DNA from: Streptococcus porcinus
GTDB lineage: Bacteria > Bacillota > Bacilli > Lactobacillales > Streptococcaceae
DNA: 64,000 nt
Assembly: GCF_901542335.1 (NCBI RefSeq)
Contig: NZ_LR594036.1
Coordinates: 930,001 to 994,000 of the forward strand
Direction: 5' to 3'
Each line of letters begins with the position of its first letter. Position 1 is the stretch's first letter. Shown one piece after another: positions 1 through 8,155 of the stretch. The position numbers were made by a program, and so were the translations under genes. The notes under the pieces were generated by a model. That model worked only from the letters and a program-made list of their open reading frames with translations, did not search any database and was not told where the DNA came from.

Positions 1-463
1 AGCTGCAAGCGATGATGAGGTTATTGAAGCAGCTAAAAAAGCTCAGTGTATGGAATTCTTAAATAGACTTCCGGATGGTATTTATTCTTTAGCAGGGGAA
101 GCAGGAAAAATGCTTTCAGGTGGAGAAAGACAAAGAATATCGTTAGCGAGAGCTATTTTGAAGAATGCTCCGATTGTTGTACTTGATGAGGCAACAGCCT
201 ATGCAGATCCTGAAAATGAAGAAAAAATGGAAGCAGCTATTCGTGAACTTGTAAAAGGGAAAACCTTAATTGTTATTGCACACAAGTTACCATCTATTGT
301 AGATGCAGATCAGATATTAGTTATGGATCATGGTCATTTAGTTGCAAATGGAAAGCATAAATACTTATTAGAATCTTCAGCAGAATATCGCAAATTATGG
401 GATGCGACACTATTTAGTAAAGATTGGAAAATCAGCAGAAAGGAAGGTGAAATGAATGTTTAG
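1..463 (+). CDS. ABC exporter subunit, C-terminal ATPase part (partial at window edge)
   Basis: The reading frame is open from base 2 and runs to the TAG at 461-463; the 5' part of the gene lies before the window. What is visible is the end of a nucleotide-binding domain: signature motif LSGGERQR, Walker B IVVLDEAT, and the H-loop histidine in VIAHKL. The visible part closely matches the same stretch of the next gene, so the two proteins probably form a heterodimeric type IV exporter with fused membrane and ATPase domains. The last 8 bases overlap the next start, which points to translational coupling. The substrate is unknown; a peptide or drug would be typical. Confidence 0.85.
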   Translation, partial: AASDDEVIEAAKKAQCMEFLNRLPDGIYSLAGEAGKMLSGGERQRISLARAILKNAPIVVLDEATAYADPENEEKMEAAIRELVKGKTLIVIAHKLPSIVDADQILVMDHGHLVANGKHKYLLESSAEYRKLWDATLFSKDWKISRKEGEMNV

Positions 464-2201
464 ACTAATTTCAAGAATTTTAAATTTATCAGGTAAATAC
501 AAAAACAGAATAAAGTCCGCATTTATATTTGCCTTTGTTGAATCTATATTAAGTAAAATGCCGATATTTATTGCATTTACCGTTTTGATTGGATTTTATG
601 AAAAAAGGAATACGTCCCAAACTTTTCTATATGTAGGAATAGGACTTGTTTTAGTGGTTTTATTACAAGCTGTGGTTCACTTCTTAAGCGATAAATTACA
701 AAGTGCAGCCGGCTTTATGATTTTTGCTGATAAAAGAATGGAGCTTGGGAATCATCTTAGAAAGCTTCCGATGGGATATTTTACAGCAGGTAATTTAGGA
801 AAAATAAATTCTGTTTTAAGTTCGGACATGGCTTTTATTGAAGAAGTTTCCATGAGTACGATTGCCAATATGATGAGCTATGTATTATCAACACTTGTAC
901 TAACAGTATTCATGTTTGTTTTAGATTACAGAATTGGACTGATTGCGGTGTGTGTAACACTGGTTGCAACATTGCTTGCAAATAGCATGAATAAGATGTC
1001 TTTATCGGAGTCGGCTATTAGACAAGAACAAAGTGAAAAACTCACCGATGCAGTTTTGTCATTTGCTGAGGGGATCAGTGTTATTAAAAGTTACAACCTT
1101 TTAGGCGAAAATTCTAAATCTCTTACAGATAATTTTATATCCTCAAAGGACACATCTATAAAATTTGAAAATAAAATAACACCATGGACAACCGGTTTAA
1201 ATATTATTTATGGAATTGGGATTATATTTATTTTAGCAGTGGCTTTATATCTTAATCATCAAGGAACTTTGGGACTTCCATATATGTTGGGGCTTATTTT
1301 GTTTGTGTTTGACTTATTCAGCCCTTTAAAAACACTTTATGGTGAAGCGACAAGGCTTACTGTAATGAACGCTGCATTGGATCGTATTGAAGAAGTGTTA
1401 AATGAAACTGAACTGCAAGATGTGGGCAAAAAACATATTTCAAAATCTGATACCTCAGAACCTGAAATTTGTTTTAATCATGTTAAATTTTCTTATGGCG
1501 AAAAAGAGGTCTTGCATGATATGAGTTTCAAAATGAATAAGAATACAATGACGGCTTTAGTTGGACAGTCCGGGGGAGGTAAATCCACAGTAGCAAATCT
1601 TTTGACAAGATTTTGGGATGTAGACTCCGGTGAAATTTTGATTAGAGGAGTGAATATAAAGGATGTTTCACTATCTGAATTGATGTCGGAAATCAGTATG
1701 GTTTTCCAGAGAGTTTATTTATTTCAAGATACGATTTTTAACAATATTGCCATGGGGAAAGAAAATGCAACGAAAGAAGAAGTTATAGAAGCAGCCAAGA
1801 AAGCAAGATGCTATGATTTTATTATGGCACTTCCTGATGGATTTGACACAATGATTGGAGAGGGAGGAGCAACTTTATCCGGTGGTGAAAAACAAAGAAT
1901 TTCTATTGCCCGTTGCATGTTAAAAGATGCTCCTATTGTAATTCTTGACGAGGCAACAGCAAGTGTTGATGTGGACAATGAAAGCTATATACAGGAAGCA
2001 ATTAGTGAATTGGTAAAGAATAAAACCTTATTAGTTATTGCTCACAGATTAAATACGATTAGGGATGCCGACAATATTGTTGTAATCAAGGAAGGGAATA
2101 TTGCAGAACAAGGAACGCATAATGAGCTAATTGCTTTAAATGGGATTTATAAGAATATGGTAGAACTACAAAATAAAAATAATGGCGTAAAAATACTGTA
2201 A
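456..2201 (+). CDS. ABC exporter with fused membrane and ATPase domains
   Basis: This 581-residue protein has an N-terminal membrane domain (about residues 15-310, with roughly six hydrophobic segments) and a C-terminal ATPase domain (about 335-575). Walker A GQSGGGKST, signature LSGGEKQR, Walker B IVILDEAT and an H-loop histidine in VIAHRL are all present, so the ATPase looks competent. It starts at ATG 456 behind AAGGAAGG and overlaps the upstream half-transporter gene. Together they most likely make one heterodimeric exporter in the cytoplasmic membrane, carried as cargo of the mobile element. The substrate cannot be told from the sequence. Confidence 0.9.
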   Translation: MFRLISRILNLSGKYKNRIKSAFIFAFVESILSKMPIFIAFTVLIGFYEKRNTSQTFLYVGIGLVLVVLLQAVVHFLSDKLQSAAGFMIFADKRMELGNHLRKLPMGYFTAGNLGKINSVLSSDMAFIEEVSMSTIANMMSYVLSTLVLTVFMFVLDYRIGLIAVCVTLVATLLANSMNKMSLSESAIRQEQSEKLTDAVLSFAEGISVIKSYNLLGENSKSLTDNFISSKDTSIKFENKITPWTTGLNIIYGIGIIFILAVALYLNHQGTLGLPYMLGLILFVFDLFSPLKTLYGEATRLTVMNAALDRIEEVLNETELQDVGKKHISKSDTSEPEICFNHVKFSYGEKEVLHDMSFKMNKNTMTALVGQSGGGKSTVANLLTRFWDVDSGEILIRGVNIKDVSLSELMSEISMVFQRVYLFQDTIFNNIAMGKENATKEEVIEAAKKARCYDFIMALPDGFDTMIGEGGATLSGGEKQRISIARCMLKDAPIVILDEATASVDVDNESYIQEAISELVKNKTLLVIAHRLNTIRDADNIVVIKEGNIAEQGTHNELIALNGIYKNMVELQNKNNGVKIL

Positions 2202-2747
2202 GAATATATTTGTAATAAATGGAGGTAAGTACTTGAAACAGGATATGAAAGAACAACTACTAACCAAAAGGCCGATAGACTTACTCTTTCAGCTATCAGT
2301 TCCGGCGGTAATCGGAATGATAGTCATCGGTCTATATCCCTTGATGGATGGGATTTTTGCCGGAAAAATTATAGGACAAACAGCAATGACCGCTTGTGGT
2401 GTTGCAATGCCCCTCACCTTTTTTAACAGCGGTGTTTCAACCTTGCTTGGTGTAGGTTCTGCGTCTGTCCTATCACGAGCCATTGGAAAAGGGGATCAGA
2501 AAACTGTAGATAAAATTATGGGTAACTTAATCTTTTGGGTGATTTTGTTCTCTGCTATCATCACAGTCGGAGGAATCCTCCTCGCACCACACTTTTTAGA
2601 TATGGTCGGTGCAACAGGTGAAATTAAAGCCTATGGTATCAGATACCTTAGAGTGATTTTTATAGGTTCTCTATTTGTGAACTTTACACAGTCTGCCAAT
2701 ATGGTGATGCGTGGCGAAGGACTGATGAAAAAAGCCATGTTGATTAT

Positions 2748-2751
2748 GTAC
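2748..2751. repeat. Target-site duplication GTAC, left copy
   Basis: GTAC directly precedes the left end of the IS and is repeated at 4154-4157 just after the right end. Keeping one copy restores the MATE reading frame exactly, which confirms the IS borders. Confidence 0.92.
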
Positions 2752-2778
2752 TGACCCCCAAAAGTTAGACATTATATT

Positions 2779-3593
2779 TTAAGCAAAGGATTTAGTTCTG
2801 TATTGTACGGGACTAAGTCCTTTTAGTTTTACTTTGATCCGTTTATTGTTGTAATAATCAATATATTTTTTAATAGCTTTTTCTAAATCTCCCAGAGATT
2901 TATAGTAGCTCTCATAGCCATAGAACATTTCTGACTTTAATATGCCAAAGAAGGATTCCATTATCCCATTGTCAGGGCTGTTTCCTTTACGTGACATAGA
3001 TGGACGGATACCTTTAGAGTTTAAAAAGTGATGATAATAGTTGTGCTGATACTGCCAGCCTTGATCACTATGTAAAATAGTTCCGTTATAGTATTTATCT
3101 GGAAATGTCTTTTCTAGCATCGTTTTAATTTGGTTTAAGTTAGGAGAACGTGAAATGGTATAGTTTATTATCTCGCTATTATAACCATCAAGAACTGGTG
3201 ATAAATAGAGTTTTCCCTCAGGTAAAGCAAATTCAGTCACATCGGTGTAACACTTCTCAAAAGGTTTAGAGGCTTCAAAATGGCGTTGAATAAGGTTATC
3301 TGCTTTCTTTCCAACCTCACCCTTATAAGATGAATAGCGTCTTTTGCGACGTATTCTCGCTGTTAAACCTAGTTCTTTCATCAAGCGCTGAACTCTTTTG
3401 TGGTTGATGATAAAACCTCTGTTACGCAGTTCCAAAGTGATTCGACGATAGCCATAGTTACCTTTTGAATTTGGTTTTTAATGGACTTGTCTAAATCATC
3501 TTGTTCTAGTTGCTTAAGATGATAGTAATAGGTTGAACGAGCTAATTGAGCTGCTCTTAGAAGTAAACCTAATCTAAATCCTCCATCAACCAT
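2779..3593 (-). pseudogene. IS3-family transposase OrfB, frameshifted
   Basis: The DDE integrase part is split into two frames, 3381-3593 and 2779-3435. The catalytic residues remain visible in the second piece: D in YTDVTEF, D in LHSDQGWQ, and E in NGIMESFFG. Around base 3460 the first frame reads IKNQIQ and then leaves the family sequence, while KGNYGYRRITLELRN continues in another frame. About six linker residues expected there also seem to be missing, so a small deletion rather than a single-base slip is likely. The product should be inactive. Confidence 0.85.
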
Positions 3594-4120
3594 TTCTTTA
3601 ATGATTTCTGTCGTTCTTTCTCGATAGCTTCGTCCCGTTCTTCTAACTCTTTTAACTTTTTTAGGAAGGCGTTCTCCGTTCTGAGATATTCGTTCTCTTC
3701 CTGAAGGCGCTCTAATTCAGTCATTTCTTCCCAAGTTTTCTTTGGTTTACGTCCCATTTTTGCTGGTCTCCCTTTTGTTGTCTCAACAATAGTATAACCA
3801 TTTTTCTTGTATTGCGCTATCCAATTGGCAAGAGTTCCTGGATTTGGGAAGGCGTAATCTAGAGAAACTGACATTAAGGATTGCCCATCTTTCAAGACTT
3901 TATTAATCATTTCTTGCTTCATTTCAGGTGAATAAGCTTGGTACTTTTGCTTCTTAACGATCTCAACTCCATAACGATCCATCAGTCGAATGGTATATTT
4001 TAAGTTGCAGCGGGTTACTCCAAATTGAATCTCTAATTGAGTCCAGGAAACACCTGACTTCTTTAAACGATAAATTTCTAATTTATCTTCATAACTTAAT
4101 TTCATACAAAAACACCCCAA
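3569..4120 (-). CDS. IS3-family transposase OrfA (helix-turn-helix protein)
   Basis: This 183-residue protein holds two helix-turn-helix regions (about residues 5-50 and 65-110) and a C-terminal leucine-rich coiled coil (about 130-175, with [20 protein letters not shown]). That is the normal layout of an IS150-group OrfA, which binds the IS ends. Its 3' end overlaps the orfB frame by about 25 bases; in this family a ribosomal frameshift there normally makes the OrfAB transposase. The frame itself is intact. Confidence 0.9.
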   Translation of the reverse strand: MGCFCMKLSYEDKLEIYRLKKSGVSWTQLEIQFGVTRCNLKYTIRLMDRYGVEIVKKQKYQAYSPEMKQEMINKVLKDGQSLMSVSLDYAFPNPGTLANWIAQYKKNGYTIVETTKGRPAKMGRKPKKTWEEMTELERLQEENEYLRTENAFLKKLKELEERDEAIEKERQKSLKKWLMEDLD

Positions 4121-4153
4121 ATGTTAGATTTTTTGTCCAACTTTTGGGGTGCA

Positions 4154-4157
4154 GTAC
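4154..4157. repeat. Target-site duplication GTAC, right copy
   Basis: This is the second copy of the 4-bp duplication made on IS insertion; the partner is at 2748-2751. Confidence 0.92.
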
Positions 4158-5081
4158 ATTATGGGTTTTGGTGCTTTGCTTAATATCATACTTGATCCGA
4201 TACTAATGACCGTTATGGGTGAATATGCTATTGAAGGTGCTGCACTTGCAACGATCACAGCCCAATTTGTTCAAGCTACTGTAACACTACATTATTTCTT
4301 GAAAAAGAGTAAGGTCGTTAAAATTCATAAGATACAATCTGATGCGGAAATTAAAAAAGAAATGTTTTCTGTCGGTTCATCCGCTATGATGATGCAGCTC
4401 TTATTTATGATACAACAAACAATGCTTTATAAAATGGCATTTAAGTATGGGGGAGATCCAAACGGAATTTTAATGGCAGCATCACTTCGTGTATATGCCT
4501 TTTCGTTTATCCCACTTTGGGGAATGAGCCAAGGATTACAACCTATTGTTGGAACTAACTTCGGAGCAAAACAGTATGACAGAGTAAGACAGGCTATGAA
4601 GGTGTTTTCTATCGGAGGACTGGTTCTCGCAGCAATCTTTTGGGTTCCAGCCTTATTGCTTTCAAGTCAAATACTATCTTTGTTCGGTGTAGAAGCAAAT
4701 ATTATTGCACAAGGTGTCGGAAACTTTAGATTGTTCTATTCCGTATTTATCCTGTATGGAGTAATGGTTATGACGATTACTTTCTTTCAATCTATTGGAA
4801 ATGGAAAGAAAGCAGGAATTATTGTTATGCTTAGACAACTGTTCCTATTTGTTCCTGCAATGATCATTTTACCAATGGCATTTGGAGTCAAAGCAGTTTG
4901 GTTCACACAGCCTCTTGTATATTTCATTATGATTGTTGTTGGATTTATTATGATGATAAATACAGTAAAGAATCTAGAAAATGTAAATTTAAAGTAAAAG
5001 TAATGCTTTGTAGGATTAAAATTTCTAATAGCTAATTTTTAAGGAGGCACATTTAATATGTATTGAGAATGAGGAGCATAT

Positions 5082-5174
5082 ATGTGGAAATTGTTTTTAT
5101 CAACAAGAAAATATTATAAATATATTATATATGTTTTCAAATTATTTTTGATTTCTATATATTGCCCTTTTTAA
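5082..5174 (+). CDS. Possible 30-residue membrane peptide
   Basis: ATG 5082 lies 5 bases after GAGGAG and opens a 30-codon frame with a basic N-terminal part (KYYKY) and a hydrophobic stretch (IIYVFKLFLISIY). A two-codon frame (ATG TAT TGA at 5058-5066) lies just before it behind AAGGAGG. It could be a small membrane peptide, a leader, or a remnant of a longer gene. I do not recognise a family, and such a short frame in AT-rich DNA may be chance. Confidence 0.3.
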   Translation: MWKLFLSTRKYYKYIIYVFKLFLISIYCPF

Positions 5175-5228
5175 AGAACTAAAAACTAAATATAAGAAAA
5201 ACAAAAGAGCTTTCAAATGTTTACATCT

Positions 5229-5270
5229 AAGAGGATTTCGCATGTCAAAATGCCGGAGTCCTCCTTTTTT
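5229..5270 (+). terminator. Rho-independent terminator before the sigma-like gene
   Basis: GAGGA at 5231 pairs with TCCTC ending at 5264, with an inner GCAT/ATGC helix, followed by TTTTTT. It ends transcription from the exporter side and isolates the sigma-like gene. The stretch 4998-5228 before it holds only the small possible peptide gene. Confidence 0.7.
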
Positions 5271-5314
5271 ATGCTTAAAAATCAAAATTTAGAGTAAAAA
5301 AGGAGGACTAAAGG

Positions 5315-5716
5315 ATGTCAAACAAAGAAAAATACATTTATGTCAAGGGGAAAAAGATATATGTACCTGACGAAGTGTATAGAACATATAAAAAAGAGCT
5401 TAATCATGAGGCTCATTTAAAAAGATTGGATAGAAAGCATGGTGTACTTCATTTTGGAGACTTTAACACAAGTATTGTAGATATTGCAGATAATACTGTT
5501 GATGTTGAAAAAATCATTGAAACAAAAATGCTGATAGAAGATCTGTATCATGCATTAGACAGTTTGAATGATGAAGAGAGAAAACTAATTGAAGCATTAT
5601 ATTTTGAGGATAAGACTCTCGCAGAAGTTGCAAAAAGGGAAGATACAAATCCAATGAAAATCAGTAGATTAAGAAATAAGATTTTAGAAAAGCTGAGAAA
5701 ACTTTTGGATAAGTAA
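5315..5716 (+). CDS. Small sigma-70-like helix-turn-helix protein
   Basis: This is a 133-residue protein with an excellent ribosome site (AAAGGAGGA) before ATG 5315. Its C-terminal half (about 75-130) resembles sigma-70 region 4: LNDEERKLIEALYFEDKTL, then a helix-turn-helix reading LAEVAKREDTNPMKISRLR. Proteins of this size and type, like Orf7 of Tn916, sit just before the excision/integration genes of Gram-positive conjugative elements and are thought to take part in their control. Its place 1 kb ahead of the recombinases fits that role. Whether it acts as a true sigma factor is unknown. Confidence 0.75.
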   Translation: MSNKEKYIYVKGKKIYVPDEVYRTYKKELNHEAHLKRLDRKHGVLHFGDFNTSIVDIADNTVDVEKIIETKMLIEDLYHALDSLNDEERKLIEALYFEDKTLAEVAKREDTNPMKISRLRNKILEKLRKLLDK

Positions 5717-5722
5717 ATTAAG

Positions 5723-5758
5723 TAGAGGGCAGGGGAAACATCTCTGTCCTCTATTTTT
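5723..5758 (+). terminator. Terminator after the sigma-like gene
   Basis: TAGAGG and CAG at 5723-5732 pair with CTG and CCTCTA at 5744-5753, followed by TTTTT. It closes the sigma-like transcription unit six bases after its stop codon. Confidence 0.85.
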
Positions 5759-5849
5759 GAAAATTTTTCAAAAATAGTGTTAAAAGTTGTCCTGAAAGTA
5801 AGGTTTATATATAGAGGGAGTTTTATACCTCGTTATATATAGATTTGAT

Positions 5850-6120
5850 CTTTGACAACTAGATAGACCAAGACAAGACGTTAACTGGTAATGGAGCAAT
5901 TTACAATTTACGCCAAGATAAACCTGCTAAGTTAAATTGGTTTAAATGAATACCTACATTTGTAGAGGATATAAGGTTTGGAGCGATAAATAAGTCTGTA
6001 TAAAAAGAGTGTGGCAACTCTTGTGCGATGATATTAACGGGGATAATGATACTTCTACAGTTGAAGCCGGCTCATCTTGAAAAGGGGCGGAGGTGAAATT
6101 CCTATGTAGCAGCCAATGCA
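5850..6120 (+). ncRNA. Candidate structured RNA or long leader upstream of the recombinases
   Basis: Between the terminator at 5758 and the 55-residue gene at 6171 there is no convincing reading frame, yet several paired segments can be seen. AAACCT 5920-5925 can pair with AGGTTT 5974-5979 around a CTAC/GTAG hairpin (5954-5965). AAGAGT 6005-6010 pairs with ACTCTT 6017-6022. TTAACT 5881-5886 can pair with AGTTAA 5930-5935. The G-rich segment GGGGCGGAGGTGAAATTCC (about 6084-6102) recalls, from memory, segments seen before recombinase genes in clostridial elements. It may be a regulatory leader, a trans-acting RNA or recombination-related DNA. No named RNA family is claimed. Confidence 0.4.
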
Positions 6121-6170
6121 CTTGTCAATGTCATAAAACTTAAAAATACTGAAGATAAGGAGAAGATATT

Positions 6171-6338
6171 ATGTGTGAAGAACATAATATAGATATTAAG
6201 ATGGAAATAGATAAAAAAGATAAACAGACAATAAATCAAATTGATGGTTGGAGTGTGGTAATTAAATTTAATGAAAATGGATTTAGCTTAGAAAATTTAG
6301 TAGAGGAATACATCAAAGAAAAATTTTCTGTCTATTAG
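6171..6338 (+). CDS. Small element protein, 55 residues (possibly TnpW-like)
   Basis: ATG 6171 follows ATAAGGAGA at a good distance and opens a 55-codon frame ending at TAG 6336-6338. The protein is acidic and lysine-rich at first, then reads INQIDGWSVVIKFNENGF and ends in a short helix-like part (LENLVEEYIKEKF). A small protein of similar size and layout (TnpW) accompanies large serine recombinases in Tn4451-type elements, and the strand-then-helix pattern is loosely alike. The similarity is weak and judged by eye. Its position about 100 bases ahead of the first recombinase supports a role in the same module. Confidence 0.55.
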   Translation: MCEEHNIDIKMEIDKKDKQTINQIDGWSVVIKFNENGFSLENLVEEYIKEKFSVY

Positions 6339-6436
6339 GGGCTGACAAAAAATATAAGGAGCGTTATAATATTTTTGTGGAAGCCTAGCCTTGGTTCGAT
6401 TTATTGTATGTAAATTGAATTTAAGGAGGCTTTTTT

Positions 6437-8155
6437 GTGTTTAAAAATAGTGTAGATAAAGAAAATATTGCAGTTATGTATTTGAGGCTTTCAAAAGAAG
6501 ATGGAGAAAAAGTAGAAAGTAATTCCATATCAAATCAAAGAGAAATTATAAATTCATATGTAAAAAGAAATCAAATTACAATGGTCAAAGAGTATGTTGA
6601 TGACGGATATTCAGGAGCGAATTTTGATAGACCGAATTTTAAAGAAATGATAAAGGATGCTTATGATAAGAAATTTGATACCATTATTGTAAAAGACCTG
6701 TCAAGATTTGGAAGAGATTATATAGAAGCTGGAAAGTTTATACAAAGAATATTTCCGGAAAACGGGATAAGATTTATATCCGTTAATGACAATTATGATA
6801 GTAAAAGTGCGGATATGAATGACACACATTTAATACTGCCTATAAAAAATTTTATCAACGACAGCTATTGCCTAGACATTTCTAATAAGGTAAAAAGCTC
6901 CCAGAAGATAAAAAGAGAAAAAGGTGATTTTATTAGTGCTTTTGCACCTTATGGATATAAAAAATCTGATGAGAATAAAAATAAGTTGGTGGTTGATGAA
7001 CAAGCTGCTCCTAACATCAAAAATATATTCGATATGAAGCTATTGGGATATTCTTCAAAGGCAATTGCAGATGAGTTAAATCACTTAGGTGTTCTAACTC
7101 CAAGAAAATATAAAGAAAGTCAAGGCTTTAAGTGTAATGGATTTCAAAATATAAAAGGTGGAAATTGGTCAGCGAAGGCAGTAAACAGAATTATAGAAAA
7201 TGAAGTATATATTGGAAACACCTTACAGGGAAAGAGTATTACCTTAAACTATAAAAATAAAAAGCAAATTGGAAAAGATAAAGAAGAATGGATAAGGGTA
7301 GAAGATACCCACGAAGCAATCGTAAGTAAGGAAGTTTTTGCTATTGCAAATACAATGCTTAAAAGAGATTTAAACAACTCTCGTGGTAAGGATAAAATTG
7401 ATATTTTTACCGGGATGCTGTTTTGTAAAGAATGTGGAAGTTCTTTGATTAGAAGAACTGTAAAGTATAAAGAAAGAGAAGAAGTTTTCTATATATGCTC
7501 AAAGTATAACAAGGAAAAATCTTGCAAAAGACACAGCATAAAGGAAGAAACCTTGATAAAAGCAGTGTCTAAAATAATAAAATCATATATTGAATTTAAC
7601 GAAAAGCTATATTCCAAAGTTCGGCTTATAGATATAAATAGAAATCTGAAAGACAAACAGATTCCTATATTAAAACGAGAAAAAGCTATGACAGAAGAAC
7701 TCTTATCTTCCCTTTACCTTGATTTAAAAGAGGATGTGATTAGTAAAGAAGAATATCACCTTTTTAGAAAAAACTATATGGAAAAACTCACTAAGCTAGA
7801 TGAAAGTATCCAGTATAGATTAAGAAAACAAGAAGATACAAAGGATAAAATAGATGAAAATAAGAGCTGGATCATTGATATTAACAGATATAAAAATTTA
7901 TCTGAAATAGACAGGCTATCTGTTGTGATGCTCATTGATAAAATTTTTATTTCTGAAGATAAGACGATAGATGTCAGGTTTAATCATACCGAAGAGCTAT
8001 CTTTACTTGAGGAAATGACAAAAGCGGGCAAGACCAAATTTAAGAATAATATTATAGCAAAGAAAAGTATTTCTACAAACGGAAAGTCAAAAGCTATACC
8101 TGTTGCTATGAATAAAAGTCTTGTAAGTGCTGAAAGTGAGGTATGTTATGGCTAG
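6437..8155 (+). CDS. Large serine recombinase 1 of 3
   Basis: This 572-residue recombinase starts at GTG 6437 behind AAGGAGG. The N-terminal catalytic domain (about 10-155) has the active serine in YLRLS, plus VDDGYSGANFDRP and KDLSRFGRDY. A recombinase domain (about 160-290, with FAPYGYKK) follows, then a zinc ribbon with CKECG and a second Cys pair (CSKYNKEKSC), then a long coiled coil. Such enzymes cut and join att sites to integrate or excise an element. Its end overlaps the next recombinase gene by 8 bases. All catalytic features look intact. Confidence 0.92.
   Translation: MFKNSVDKENIAVMYLRLSKEDGEKVESNSISNQREIINSYVKRNQITMVKEYVDDGYSGANFDRPNFKEMIKDAYDKKFDTIIVKDLSRFGRDYIEAGKFIQRIFPENGIRFISVNDNYDSKSADMNDTHLILPIKNFINDSYCLDISNKVKSSQKIKREKGDFISAFAPYGYKKSDENKNKLVVDEQAAPNIKNIFDMKLLGYSSKAIADELNHLGVLTPRKYKESQGFKCNGFQNIKGGNWSAKAVNRIIENEVYIGNTLQGKSITLNYKNKKQIGKDKEEWIRVEDTHEAIVSKEVFAIANTMLKRDLNNSRGKDKIDIFTGMLFCKECGSSLIRRTVKYKEREEVFYICSKYNKEKSCKRHSIKEETLIKAVSKIIKSYIEFNEKLYSKVRLIDINRNLKDKQIPILKREKAMTEELLSSLYLDLKEDVISKEEYHLFRKNYMEKLTKLDESIQYRLRKQEDTKDKIDENKSWIIDINRYKNLSEIDRLSVVMLIDKIFISEDKTIDVRFNHTEELSLLEEMTKAGKTKFKNNIIAKKSISTNGKSKAIPVAMNKSLVSAESEVCYG

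Larger units (their letters stand above)
2752..4153 (-). mobile_element. IS3-family (IS150-like) insertion sequence
   Basis: This 1,402-bp unit has imperfect terminal inverted repeats: TGACCCCCAAAAGTTAGAC at the left and TGCACCCCAAAAGTTGGAC read inward from the right. It is flanked by a 4-bp target duplication, GTAC, at 2748-2751 and 4154-4157. Two transposase frames lie on the minus strand in the IS3 arrangement. The second is frameshifted, so this copy is probably unable to move itself. It sits inside the MATE gene, in the opposite direction. Confidence 0.93.
2233..4997 (+). pseudogene. MATE family efflux transporter, split by an IS element
   Basis: Two open frames, 2233-2754 and from 4158 to 4997, are the halves of one multidrug and toxin extrusion (MATE) transporter. 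Removing bases 2752-4157 (the IS plus one GTAC copy) joins them in frame, giving about 452 residues, a normal MATE length with about 12 membrane segments. The start is TTG 2233 behind GGAGGT at 2221. As it stands the first half stops right after the insertion (TAC TGA), so no full transporter can be made. Before the insertion it probably formed an operon with the ABC exporter genes just upstream. Confidence 0.9.
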
